From Betaproteobacteria bacterium (lineage in GTDB: Bacteria > Pseudomonadota > Gammaproteobacteria > Burkholderiales > SG8-39), in the NCBI GenBank assembly GCA_019237595.1, contig JAFAGU010000053.1, positions 1-39,280 on the forward strand: DNA of 39,280 bases. The letters run 5' to 3'. The first letter of the stretch is position 1. The number at the start of each line of letters is the position of its first letter. The translations under genes and the position numbers were made by a program. This document shows, piece after piece, positions 16,529-25,904 of the stretch. The notes under the pieces are model-generated. The model had not been told where the DNA came from. It saw only the letters and a list, made by a program, of their open reading frames with translations, and did not search any database.

Positions 16529-16604
16529 TGGTGGCCAAGGCCGGAATCGAACCAGCGACACACGGATTTTCGGTCCGCTGCTCTACCAACTGAGCTACTT
16601 GGCC
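16529..16604 (-). tRNA. tRNA-Phe (GAA), with unusual C33
   Basis: A full cloverleaf of 76 bases folds, including an encoded CCA (16529-16531). The acceptor stem GGCCAAG/CTTGGCC is perfect, the D arm is GCTC/GAGC, the anticodon stem GCGGA/TCCGT has a G27-U43 wobble, and the T stem GCTGG/CCGGC has one U-G pair. The anticodon GAA lies at 16569-16571. The anticodon loop reads CCGAAAA, so position 33 is C (16572) instead of the almost universal U. It lies between the groEL terminator and the hybrid kinase gene. Confidence 0.92.
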
Positions 16605-16645
16605 GGGGTCCCGCTGGGAAGGCGCGAATTATAGCGTCGCAAAAG

Positions 16646-16669
16646 AAAAGGGCCCCGGAGGGCCCTTTT
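16646..16669 (-). terminator. Rho-independent terminator of groESL
   Basis: A perfect 10-bp inverted repeat (16646-16655 and 16660-16669) with a 4-base loop has a GC core of GGGCCC flanked by A4/T4. On the - strand it is followed by CTTTTGCG, giving a U-rich tail. It lies 31 bases after the groEL stop and before tRNA-Phe. Symmetry would also let it work on the + strand. Confidence 0.85.
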
Positions 16670-16700
16670 CTGCTCTTGAAGAATTTCTTCTTCGAGAACC

Positions 16701-18353
<1,653 letters not shown>

Positions 18354-18382
18354 TGGTGCGTTCTCCTAGTGTTCGATCTCGA

Positions 18383-18676
18383 TCAGTTGCCTTCGATGAC
18401 GCCCATGATGTCCTCCTCGCGCATCACGAGGAGCTCGTCACCCTTGACCTTCACCGTCTGGCCCGAGTACTTGCCGAAGAGCACGCGGTCGCCGACCTTG
18501 ACGTCGATCGGGATCAGCTTGCCCTGCTCGTCTTTCTTGCCCTTGCCCACGGCGACGATCTCGCCCTGGTCGGGCTTCTCGGCGGCGGTATCGGGAATCA
18601 CGATGCCACCCGCGGACTTGCGCTCCTCTTCGATGCGCTTGACGATCACGCGGTCATGCAGCGGACGAATCTTCAT
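18383..18676 (-). CDS. groES: Co-chaperonin GroES
   Basis: The 97-residue heptameric lid of GroEL. It opens with the family sequence MKIRPLHDRVIVKR, has the mobile loop near EERKSAGGIVIPDTA (residues about 16-32) and ends in LLVMREEDIMGVIE. A GGGAG ribosome-binding site precedes the ATG. It is the first gene of groES-groEL; the promoter and CIRCE operator lie 86-140 bases upstream. Confidence 0.98.
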   Translation of the reverse strand: MKIRPLHDRVIVKRIEEERKSAGGIVIPDTAAEKPDQGEIVAVGKGKKDEQGKLIPIDVKVGDRVLFGKYSGQTVKVKGDELLVMREEDIMGVIEGN

Positions 18677-18761
18677 GCGAATCTCCCGTTGGAAAGTCGA
18701 TGTATTACAATGGCTTGGGTACTATCCCGAGCCCGGAAACGAGGGATCGAGCGCAAAGGTG

Positions 18762-18788
18762 TTAGCACTCAATCCTAACGAGTGCTAA
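18762..18788. promoter_or_regulatory. CIRCE operator (HrcA-binding inverted repeat)
   Basis: A perfect match to the 9-9-9 consensus: TTAGCACTC (18762-18770), a 9-base spacer, then GAGTGCTAA (18780-18788). HrcA binds CIRCE and represses groE/dnaK operons at normal temperature. It sits immediately downstream of the groES -10, where it would cover the transcription start. It also lies between groES and the divergent dacB, 39 bases before the dacB ATG. hrcA itself is not in the window. Confidence 0.97.
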
Positions 18789-18816
18789 TGATAGGCGCGT
18801 ACGGGCGCAAATTCAA
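18788..18816 (-). promoter_or_regulatory. groES-groEL sigma70-type promoter
   Basis: On the - strand, TTGAAT (18811-18816) is separated by exactly 17 bases from TATCAT (18788-18793), good -35 and -10 matches directly upstream of CIRCE. The -35 is preceded by CCCC, so CCCCTTGAAT also partly resembles a sigma32 -35 (CTTGAA). A heat-shock sigma contribution is possible but its -10 is weak. Confidence 0.75.
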
Positions 18817-18826
18817 GGGGAAAGCC

Positions 18827-20278
18827 ATGCGGCGGTGCATCGCCGGCGCGATGCTAGTGCTTGCTCACCTGACGGCTTGGGCGCAGCTCCCGGGCACCGT
18901 ACTGCAGGGACTGCGGGACGCCGGTATTCCGGCCGGCAACGTCTCGGCGATCGTGCAAAGAGCCGGCAGCGACGTTCCCGTTCTCGCTTATCGCACCGAA
19001 GTTCCGGTCAACCCGGCTTCGGTGATGAAGCTCGTGACGACCTACGCGGCGCTCGAGCTCCTGGGGCCGGCCTACCGGTGGAAAACGGAGGTCTACCAGG
19101 CCGGCGAGACGCTCTACCTGCGCGGCACGGGGGATCCGAAGCTCAACTACGAGAGCTTCTGGATGCTGCTGCGCGCGCTCCGCGGCCGGGGTCTCAAGGA
19201 CCTGCGCGGAGACATCGTGCTCGATCGCAGCTTTTTCGGCCCGGTTGCGGACGGACGGATCGACGACGAGGCGTTCCGCCCCTACAACGTCACGCCGGAC
19301 GCCCTGCTCGTGAATTTCAAGTCGCTGCGCTTCACGTTCCTTCCCGATTCCACTTCCGTGCGCATCTACGCCGAGCCGGGATTGCCGGGACTCGAGCTCG
19401 TGAACGGGCTCAAGCTCGCAAACGGAGCCTGCCCGGACGGGCGCGCTTTCCGGGACCTGATCGGCGCCCAATTCCAGTCGCAGCCGCCGCGCGCGGCGTT
19501 CATGGGCGCATATCCCCTCTCCTGCGGCGAGAAGGAGCTCAACGTCGCGCTCCACACCCCGGCGGATTATGTGGAGGGGATGATCCGGCAGCTCTGGAGC
19601 GAGCTCGGCGGGAAGTGGGAAGACGGCAACGGCCGGCCCGGCCGCGTCCGCGAGGGCACCGTGCCGCCGGGCGCCACACTTTTATATGCTCATGAGTCTG
19701 AGCCGCTCGCCGAGATCGTGCGCGACATCAACAAGTTCTCGAACAACGTCATGGCTCGGCAGCTCTTCCTCACGCTCGCCGCCGAGCTCGGCGGCCCGCC
19801 GGCGCGGCCCGAAAATGCGATGCAGGCGATCCGGCAGTGGCTCTCGCGCAAGGGCCTTTCGATTCCGGAGCTCGCGATGGAAAACGGCTCCGGGCTCTCG
19901 CGCAACGAGCGCATCAGCGTGCGAAGCCTCGCCGCGCTCCTGCAGGCGGCGTGGAAGAGCCAGGTGATGCCGGAGTTCATCGCGTCGCTGCCCATCGTTG
20001 CCGCGGACGGTACGATGAAGAAGCGGCTCCAAAGCGAGCCGGTCGCCGGCCAGGCGCACATCAAGACGGGCCTCCTTCACGATGCGCGGGCGGTGGCGGG
20101 CTACGTGCTCGACCGCAACGGCAACCGCGAGATCGTCGCCATGGTGATCAACGACCCCCGCGCTCCGGAAGGGCAGGCGGCGCTCGATGCCCTGGTCGAG
20201 TGGGCCTATTCCCAGCCGCCTATAGCCCCAGCTCCGACCAAAGCGCGTCCACGCGGCGCTTTACCTCGGCATCCATGA
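18827..20278 (+). CDS. dacB: D-alanyl-D-alanine carboxypeptidase/endopeptidase PBP4
   Basis: A periplasmic peptidase of family S13 that trims or cleaves peptidoglycan cross-links. The 483-residue precursor has a signal peptide (about residues 1-19, ending ...HLTAWA). The penicillin-binding motifs are all present: S-x-x-K as S65-V-M-K68 in NPASVMKLVTT, S-x-N in FSNNVMARQL, and K-T-G in HIKTGLLHDARAVAGYV. ATG 18827 is chosen over an upstream in-frame ATG because it begins the signal peptide and follows an AAGGGGAAA ribosome-binding site. The leader carries the groES -35 on the opposite strand and begins inside CIRCE. The last 59 bases overlap ubiD antisense, giving a Pro/Arg-rich tail (APAPTKARPRGALPRHP). 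Confidence 0.93.
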   Translation: MRRCIAGAMLVLAHLTAWAQLPGTVLQGLRDAGIPAGNVSAIVQRAGSDVPVLAYRTEVPVNPASVMKLVTTYAALELLGPAYRWKTEVYQAGETLYLRGTGDPKLNYESFWMLLRALRGRGLKDLRGDIVLDRSFFGPVADGRIDDEAFRPYNVTPDALLVNFKSLRFTFLPDSTSVRIYAEPGLPGLELVNGLKLANGACPDGRAFRDLIGAQFQSQPPRAAFMGAYPLSCGEKELNVALHTPADYVEGMIRQLWSELGGKWEDGNGRPGRVREGTVPPGATLLYAHESEPLAEIVRDINKFSNNVMARQLFLTLAAELGGPPARPENAMQAIRQWLSRKGLSIPELAMENGSGLSRNERISVRSLAALLQAAWKSQVMPEFIASLPIVAADGTMKKRLQSEPVAGQAHIKTGLLHDARAVAGYVLDRNGNREIVAMVINDPRAPEGQAALDALVEWAYSQPPIAPAPTKARPRGALPRHP

Positions 20279-21677
20279 CGATCGGCCGCCCCCAGCGGCG
20301 GCTCGTCTCGCCCGGCCACTTGCTCGTCGCGTCGATGCCCATCTTCGAGCCCAGCCCGGAGACAGGGCTCGCGAAATCGAGGTAGTCGATCGGCGTGTTC
20401 TCGGCGAGCAGCGTGTCCCGCGCCGGATCGACCCGCGTGCTGAGCGCCCAGACGACTTCCTTCCAGTCGCGCACGTCCACGTCGTCGTCGCAGACGACGA
20501 TGAACTTGGTGTACATGAATTGGCGGAGGTAGCTCCAGACGCCGAACATCACGCGCTTGGCGTGGCCGGGATACTGCTTGCGCATGCTCACGACCGCCAT
20601 GCGGTACGAGCAGGCTTCCGCCGGCAGGTAGAAGTCGACGATCTCGGGGAACTGCTTGCGGATGAGCGGGACGAATACTTCGTTCAGCGCGATGCCGAGC
20701 ATCGCCGGCTCGTCGGGCGGCTTTCCGGTGTACGTCGAGTGATAGATCGGCGAGCGGCGCATCGTGATGCGATCGATCGTGAGAACGGGGAACCGCTCCG
20801 CCTCGTTGTAGTAGCCCGTGTGGTCGCCGAAAGGTCCCTCTTCCGCGGTTTCCCGGCCGATGGATCCCTCGAGGACGATCTCCGCGCTCGCCGGTACTTG
20901 GAGCTCGTTCGTAAGGCATTGGACGAGCTCGGTGCGCGCGCCACGCAGCAGCCCGGCAAACTGGTACTCGCCCAGCGTGTCCGGCACGGGCGTCACGGCA
21001 GCGAGGATCGTCGCCGGGTCGGCACCAATGGCGACCGACACCGGGAAAGGCGCCTCGGAAATCGCGCAGTGGTCGCGGTAGTCGAGCGCTCCGCCGCGGT
21101 GCGCGAGCCAGCGCATGATGACGCGGTTCGGCCCGATCACCTGCTGGCGATAGATGCCGAGGTTCTGGCGCTTCTTGTGGGGCCCGCGCGTCACCGTGAG
21201 ACCCCAGGTGATGAGCGGCCCGGCGTCCTGCGGCCAGCAGGTCTGGATCGGCAGCCGCCCGAGGTCGACGTCCTTGCCTTCCCAGACGACTTCCTGGCAG
21301 GGCGCATCGCGGCGCTCGCGCGGCGCCATGTTGAGCGCCTGCTTGAGGAGCGGAAACTTCTCCCATAAGTCGCCCCATCCCTGGGGCGGCTCGGGCTCGC
21401 GCAGGCGCGCGAGGAGCCCCCCGACTTCCCGCAGCTTCATCGTGTCGTCCACTCCCATCGCCGCCGCGATGCGAGGAAGCGAGCCAAAGAGATTGCCGAG
21501 GACGGGGATCCGGTAGCCCGCAGGTTGTTCGAAGACGAGCGCCGGCCCGCCGGCGCGCAGCACCCGGTCGCAGATCTCGGTCATCTCGAGGCGCGGCGAT
21601 ACCGGTGCGGCGATGCGCTTCAGCTCGCCGCGCGCTTCGAGCTGCGACAGGAACTCCCGCAGGTCGGCGTAGCTCAT
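20220..21677 (-). CDS. ubiD: 4-hydroxy-3-polyprenylbenzoate decarboxylase UbiD
   Basis: UbiD removes the ring carboxyl group during ubiquinone synthesis using prenylated FMN supplied by UbiX. The 485-residue protein is full length, with a FEQPAGYRIPVLGNLFG N-terminal segment, conserved RWLAHRGGALDYRDH, the catalytic-region EGPFGDHTGYY and STYTGKPPDEPAMLG. It starts with M-S-Y-A-D-L-R-E-F at 21677, overlapping the upstream gene stop as ATGA. It forms an apparent ubiA-(membrane protein)-ubiD operon; UbiA makes the substrate. The 3' end overlaps dacB by 59 bases on the opposite strand. Confidence 0.96.
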   Translation of the reverse strand: MSYADLREFLSQLEARGELKRIAAPVSPRLEMTEICDRVLRAGGPALVFEQPAGYRIPVLGNLFGSLPRIAAAMGVDDTMKLREVGGLLARLREPEPPQGWGDLWEKFPLLKQALNMAPRERRDAPCQEVVWEGKDVDLGRLPIQTCWPQDAGPLITWGLTVTRGPHKKRQNLGIYRQQVIGPNRVIMRWLAHRGGALDYRDHCAISEAPFPVSVAIGADPATILAAVTPVPDTLGEYQFAGLLRGARTELVQCLTNELQVPASAEIVLEGSIGRETAEEGPFGDHTGYYNEAERFPVLTIDRITMRRSPIYHSTYTGKPPDEPAMLGIALNEVFVPLIRKQFPEIVDFYLPAEACSYRMAVVSMRKQYPGHAKRVMFGVWSYLRQFMYTKFIVVCDDDVDVRDWKEVVWALSTRVDPARDTLLAENTPIDYLDFASPVSGLGSKMGIDATSKWPGETSRRWGRPIVMDAEVKRRVDALWSELGL

Positions 21678-22207
21678 CGCTCGAGCGCCGCGAGGCTCTC
21701 GGCAAGCCGCTCGGCGAAGTCCATGAGGAGCCGGTCGCGTCCCCGAGCCCTGTACGAGCGCTCGCCTCCGGCGAAGACGACGGTGAGCGTCGTGCCGCCG
21801 ATCCATCCCAGCGCGCAGAGCGCAGCTCCGCCGGCCGCCGCAGCGGCGGCAGCAAAAGGCAGGATCGCCGCCAGCGCCTCGACGAAGCGGAAGAAGCCGG
21901 CGAGCGCGGAAGCCACGCCGCTCGACTGGCCCGCCACTTCCTGCGCCGCCTGGCCCGCGAGCGAGCCGAGCGGCCCGCTGATGCCGAGCAGGAAGAGGGC
22001 ACCCAGCACGAGCGCAATCCCCCAGCCGAGGCGCCTCGCGTCGCGCTCGTACTCCACGCGGACTGCGGAGAGCGCCGACAAGGGAAGCGTCTCGACATGC
22101 GAGGCGCCGCGATGCACGAGCGAGCGCGGCTGCAGGGCGAGCGCCGTCCCGCGCAGCTCGCCGCTGCGGAATTCGAAGCGCGTGAGACCAGCGCCTATAT
22201 CGTTCAC
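21674..22207 (-). CDS. Uncharacterised membrane protein between ubiA and ubiD
   Basis: I do not recognise this 177-residue protein. The N-terminal half (about 1-60) is polar and could form a beta-rich domain (RFEFRSGELRGTALALQPRS, LSALSAVRVEY). Two hydrophobic helices follow, at about 65-85 (WGIALVLGALFLLGISGPLG) and about 110-140 (an alanine-rich run ending ALGWIGGTTLTVVFAG). The C-terminal tail is charged. The GTG start overlaps the ubiA stop (GTGA, 22204-22207) and the stop overlaps the ubiD start (ATGA), so it is translated as part of a ubi operon. A role in quinone synthesis or its membrane organisation is only inferred from position. Confidence 0.8.
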   Translation of the reverse strand: MNDIGAGLTRFEFRSGELRGTALALQPRSLVHRGASHVETLPLSALSAVRVEYERDARRLGWGIALVLGALFLLGISGPLGSLAGQAAQEVAGQSSGVASALAGFFRFVEALAAILPFAAAAAAAGGAALCALGWIGGTTLTVVFAGGERSYRARGRDRLLMDFAERLAESLAALER

Positions 22208-23091
22208 GCGGCGCGTGCCACGAGGAAGCTCGAGGCGATGCCGGCGAAGACCGCCACGCCGACCCAGTTGTTGTGCATGAAGGCCCTGAAGCAGCCCGCT
22301 CGCGAGCGGCTGCGGATGAGCCGCCAATGATAGACCATCAGTCCGCCGGCGAGCCCGAGTCCCGCGTGATAAGGCCAAGAGAGCTGCAGCCGTGCGCCGA
22401 GCCAGGAGAGCAGACCGAGCATGAGCGCATAGCTTCCCATCACCGCGGCGACGTCCCACCTGCCGAGCGTGAGGGCGGACGTGCGCAAGCCGAGCTTCGC
22501 GTCGTCTTCGCGGTCGACCATCGCGTACTCCGTGTCATAGGCGAAGGAATAGCAGACGTTCGCTGCGAGCAGGATCCAGCACTCCGCCGGCAGCCGGTCC
22601 AGCACGGCGGCATAGGCCATCGGGATGCCGAAGCCGAACGCAATGCCGAGGTAGGCCTGCGGAAAGGCGAACCAGCGCTTCGCAAACGGATAGGAAGCGG
22701 CGATCGCAAGGCCGAGGAAGGAAAGCGCGATTGCGAGCCGGTTGAGGAAGAGGACGAGCGCGAAGCCCAGCAGCGATAGCACCGCCGCGACCGCCAGCGC
22801 CTCGCCCGGCCGGATCTCCCGCGCGGCTAGCGGCCGCCCGCGCGTGCGCTCGACATGCGCATCGAAGTTCCGGTCGGCGTAGTCGTTCATGGCGCAGCCC
22901 GCCGAGCGCATGACGAAAGTGCCGACGACGAAGATCGCCAGATGATCGAGGCGCGGCCGCCCGCCGGAGGCGAGCCAGAGCGCCCAAAGCGTGGGCCAGA
23001 GAAGGAGGAGCGCCCCAATCGGCTTGTCGAGCCGCACCAGGCGCTCGTACGCATCCAGTCGTTGCAGGACGAGGGCGAGGTCGATCTTCAT
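22204..23091 (-). CDS. ubiA: 4-hydroxybenzoate polyprenyltransferase UbiA
   Basis: An inner-membrane prenyltransferase that joins the polyprenyl tail to 4-hydroxybenzoate. The 295-residue protein has about eight or nine hydrophobic helices and both Mg-diphosphate motifs: N69-D-Y-A-D-R-N-F-D in the first loop, and DTEYAMVDREDD near residues 190-200. It begins at ATG 23091, four bases after the recG stop, and leads the ubiA-membrane protein-ubiD group. No ubiC is adjacent. Confidence 0.96.
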   Translation of the reverse strand: MKIDLALVLQRLDAYERLVRLDKPIGALLLLWPTLWALWLASGGRPRLDHLAIFVVGTFVMRSAGCAMNDYADRNFDAHVERTRGRPLAAREIRPGEALAVAAVLSLLGFALVLFLNRLAIALSFLGLAIAASYPFAKRWFAFPQAYLGIAFGFGIPMAYAAVLDRLPAECWILLAANVCYSFAYDTEYAMVDREDDAKLGLRTSALTLGRWDVAAVMGSYALMLGLLSWLGARLQLSWPYHAGLGLAGGLMVYHWRLIRSRSRAGCFRAFMHNNWVGVAVFAGIASSFLVARAA

Positions 23092-23095
23092 TCGC

Positions 23096-25165
23096 TCACG
23101 CGGAGAGCAGCTCCGCGCGCGAGGCGAGCCAGCGCGCAGCGTGCCGCGCGGCCGCCTGCGGCTCGGACTCGAGGAGCTCGGCCGCGGCAGCGCGCGCCGC
23201 GTCCACGAGCTCCGCATCGCGCTCGAGGTCGGCAAAGCGCAGGAGCGGCGCGCCGCTCTGGCGCTCGCCAAGGTATTCGCCCGGCCCGCGGAGCTTAAGG
23301 TCGAGCCGCGCGATCTCGAAGCCGTCGCTGTTCTCGTACATGACTCGCAGCCGCTCGCGGCCTGCGCTCGAGAGCGCCTGCTCGAAGAGGAGGATGCATA
23401 CGCTCTCGCGCGCACCGCGGCCGACTCGCCCGCGCAGCTGGTGGAGTTGCGCGAGGCCGAAGCGCTCGGCGCTCTCGATCACCATGAGCGAAGCGTTCGG
23501 GACATCGACGCCGACCTCGATCACGGTCGTGCAGACGAGAAGCTGGATCTCGCCGGCCGCGAACGCCTTCATGGTCGCCGCCTTTTCCGCTTGCGCCAGG
23601 CGTCCGTGCAGGAGCCCCACGCCGATGCCGCGCAGCTCGGCGGCGAGCTTCGCGTGCGTATCGATCGCGGTCTGCGCGCCCTCCCTCGACTCCTCCACCA
23701 CCGGGCATACCCAATAGGCCTGCTGGCCTTCCGCGCACGCTTCGCGGATGCGCTCGAGCACCTCGGCGCGGCGCGATGCCGAAACGAGGCGCGTCGCCAC
23801 GGGCTTTCGGCCTGGCGGCAGCTCGTCCAGCGTGGAAACGTCGAGGTCCGCGTAATACGTCATGGAGAGGGTGCGCGGGATCGGCGTCGCGCTCATCATG
23901 AGCTGGTGGGGAACGACGGGTTGGGGAAGCCCGGCCGCGCGATGCGTTCCCTTGCGCCGGAGCGTCACGCGCTGCTCGACGCCGAAGCGGTGCTGCTCGT
24001 CGACGATGGCGAGCCCCAGGCGGGCGAAGTCGACGCCTTCCTGGACGAGCGCATGCGTGCCGATGACGACCTGCGCGGCGCCGGAACGGATGTCCTCGAG
24101 GACGGACTTCTTTTCCGCCTTCGCGAGGCCGCCGTGGAGCCAGGCAACCCGGACCTCGCCGGGAACCGCGGCTTCCAGCCACTGCCGGAACTTGCGGTAA
24201 TGCTGCTCGGAGAGGATTTCCGTGGGCGCCATGAGCGCCGCCTGCCAGCGTGCATCCACGGCGGTGAGGCAGGCGAGCGCCGCCACGATGGTCTTCCCGC
24301 TTCCGACGTCGCCCTGGAGCAGGCGCTGCATCGGATGCGGCGTGGCAAGGTCGGCGAGCACCTCGTCCAATGCGCGCGTCTGCGCGCTCGTGAGCCGGAA
24401 CGGGAGCCGCGCGAGGAAGCGCCCCACGAGCGGGCCACGCGAAGGAAGCGGCGGCGCGCTACGCGAGCGGCGCTCGCGGTATGCGAACCGCATGGAGAGC
24501 TGCTGGGCGAGGAGCTCGTCGAACTTCATGCGCCGCCACGCGGGGTGCGTGCGCTCGGCGAGGGCGGAGAGATCGACGCCCGGCGCCGGGCGATGGAGCG
24601 CCGACACGCTCTCGGCGAATCCCGCGAGGTGGTAGCGGGCACGCAGCCACGCCGGCAGCGAATCTGCCAGCGCGCCCTCGTCGAGCGCCTCGAGCACGCG
24701 CGCGCGGATCGCCGCCTGCGAGACGCCGGCGGTCGTCGAGTAGACCGGAGTAAGAGTCGAGGGAAGGGGTTCGCCCGCGCGCACGAGGCGGTAGCGCGGG
24801 TGGGCCATCTCCGCACCGAACCAGCCGCCGCGCACCTCGCCGTAGGCGCGCACCAGGAGCCCCTCCTCCACGCCGCGCTGAAACTGCCGCAGCTGGCTGC
24901 CGTAGAAGTTGAAGAAGCGCAGCACCAGCCCTTCGGCGTGGACGACGAGCTGGCGGCGAGGGCGATAGGCGATTTCGGCGCGCTGCAGCTTCGCCTCGAC
25001 GAGCACCGGCTTGCCGGCGGGCGCATCGGCTGGCGCGACGAGCGCCGTCTCGTCCTCATAGCGAAGCGGCAGGTGCAGCACGAAATCCATGCGGGAGCGC
25101 AGCCCGAGCTTCTGGAGCTTGCGCGCGAGCGCGTCGCCGCGCCGCGGCTCCCGCGCCGCGCTCAC
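23096..25165 (-). CDS. recG: ATP-dependent DNA helicase RecG
   Basis: RecG reverses stalled forks and migrates branched DNA. The 689-residue protein has the N-terminal wedge domain (RSRMDFVLHLPLRYEDET). The superfamily 2 motor includes Walker A GDVGSGKT, Walker B DEQHRFG, motif III MMSATPIPRTL and motif VI QLRGRVGRG. The C-terminal helicase hairpin region is present (GPGEYLGERQSG). Its GTG start (25163-25165) overlaps the ridA stop as GTGA, so recG is coupled to ridA. No spoT or gmk is adjacent, unlike in enterobacteria. Confidence 0.97.
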   Translation of the reverse strand: MSAAREPRRGDALARKLQKLGLRSRMDFVLHLPLRYEDETALVAPADAPAGKPVLVEAKLQRAEIAYRPRRQLVVHAEGLVLRFFNFYGSQLRQFQRGVEEGLLVRAYGEVRGGWFGAEMAHPRYRLVRAGEPLPSTLTPVYSTTAGVSQAAIRARVLEALDEGALADSLPAWLRARYHLAGFAESVSALHRPAPGVDLSALAERTHPAWRRMKFDELLAQQLSMRFAYRERRSRSAPPLPSRGPLVGRFLARLPFRLTSAQTRALDEVLADLATPHPMQRLLQGDVGSGKTIVAALACLTAVDARWQAALMAPTEILSEQHYRKFRQWLEAAVPGEVRVAWLHGGLAKAEKKSVLEDIRSGAAQVVIGTHALVQEGVDFARLGLAIVDEQHRFGVEQRVTLRRKGTHRAAGLPQPVVPHQLMMSATPIPRTLSMTYYADLDVSTLDELPPGRKPVATRLVSASRRAEVLERIREACAEGQQAYWVCPVVEESREGAQTAIDTHAKLAAELRGIGVGLLHGRLAQAEKAATMKAFAAGEIQLLVCTTVIEVGVDVPNASLMVIESAERFGLAQLHQLRGRVGRGARESVCILLFEQALSSAGRERLRVMYENSDGFEIARLDLKLRGPGEYLGERQSGAPLLRFADLERDAELVDAARAAAAELLESEPQAAARHAARWLASRAELLSA

Positions 25166-25539
25166 CCGGCGTGGAGGATCGCGTCGATCTCCACGAGCGC
25201 GCCGCGCGGCAAGCCGGCCACGCCGACTGCGGCCCTCGCGGGATAGGGCTCCCGGACGTACTGCGCCATGATCTCGTTCACGCGAGCGAAATGCGCGAGG
25301 TCCGTGAGATAGACTGTCATGCGCACGGCCCGGTCGAGGCCGAGGCCCGCGGCATCGGCCACCGCGGCGAGGTTGCGGAAAACACGGTGCGTCTGCGCCT
25401 CGATGCCCTCGGCGAGCTGCATGCTCGCCGGATCGAGCCCGATCTGTCCCGACAGGTAGACCGTGTCTCCGGCGCGCACCGCCTGGGAATAGGTGCCGAT
25501 CGCGGCGGGCGCGTCCTTGCTCTGGATGACCGTCTTCAT
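25162..25539 (-). CDS. ridA: RidA family reactive-intermediate deaminase
   Basis: RidA (YjgF/YER057c) hydrolyses reactive enamine/imine intermediates such as 2-aminoacrylate from PLP enzymes. The 125-residue subunit matches the trimeric family, with IGTYSQAV, VYLSGQIG, VYLTDLAHFARVNE and the catalytic Arg102 in YPARAAVGVAGLPRGALVEIDA. It is the first gene of a ridA-recG-ubi series. A TAAGAT -10-like hexamer (25547-25552) lies seven bases before its ATG and no Shine-Dalgarno is seen. Confidence 0.96.
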   Translation of the reverse strand: MKTVIQSKDAPAAIGTYSQAVRAGDTVYLSGQIGLDPASMQLAEGIEAQTHRVFRNLAAVADAAGLGLDRAVRMTVYLTDLAHFARVNEIMAQYVREPYPARAAVGVAGLPRGALVEIDAILHAG

Positions 25540-25546
25540 GGCGGGT

Positions 25547-25552
25547 ATCTTA
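25547..25552 (-). promoter_or_regulatory. Putative -10 of a leaderless ridA promoter
   Basis: TAAGAT on the - strand ends seven bases before the ridA ATG. The 41-base gap to the divergent TPR gene must hold both promoters. No -35 match is visible. Confidence 0.35.
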
Positions 25553-25580
25553 GCTCAACGCTTTCGGAGCGCTCCGCCGC

Positions 25581-25904
25581 ATGGCCACCCTGGAAAACCT
25601 CGAGAAGCTCGTCGGCACGCCGCGCGACGGCGCGCTCCTGCGCTATTCGCTCGGCGTCGAATACCTGAAGCGCGGCGACGCGTCGCGCGCAATCGCTTCG
25701 CTGCGGGCCGCCGTCGAGCGAGATCCGGGCTACTCGGCCGCCTGGAAGTTCCTCGCTCGGGCGCTCGAGTCGAGCGGCGAGGAAAGCGCCGCGCTGGAAG
25801 CCTACGAGCGCGGAATCGCCGCGGCGCACGCCAAAGGCGACAAGCAGGCCGAAAAGGAAATGACCGTCTTCGCGCGCCGGATCGCGAAGAAGCTCGCCGG
25901 CTAG
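25581..25904 (+). CDS. TPR-repeat protein
   Basis: The small 107-residue soluble protein is built of about two tetratricopeptide repeats (roughly residues 19-52, LRYSLGVEYLKRGDASRAIASLRAAVERDP, and 53-88, AAWKFLARALESSGEESAALEAYERG). A basic C-terminal helix follows. TPRs mediate protein-protein contacts and the partner is not apparent. The gene is divergent from ridA. Its stop shares CTAG (25901-25904) with the convergent receiver gene. Confidence 0.85.
   Translation: MATLENLEKLVGTPRDGALLRYSLGVEYLKRGDASRAIASLRAAVERDPGYSAAWKFLARALESSGEESAALEAYERGIAAAHAKGDKQAEKEMTVFARRIAKKLAG

Noticed and set aside
16529..16604. Possible integration site at tRNA-Phe or the other tRNAs
   Set aside because: No integrase next to the tRNAs, no repeated tRNA 3' end nearby and no change in gene content; xerD at the right edge looks like the chromosomal housekeeping gene.
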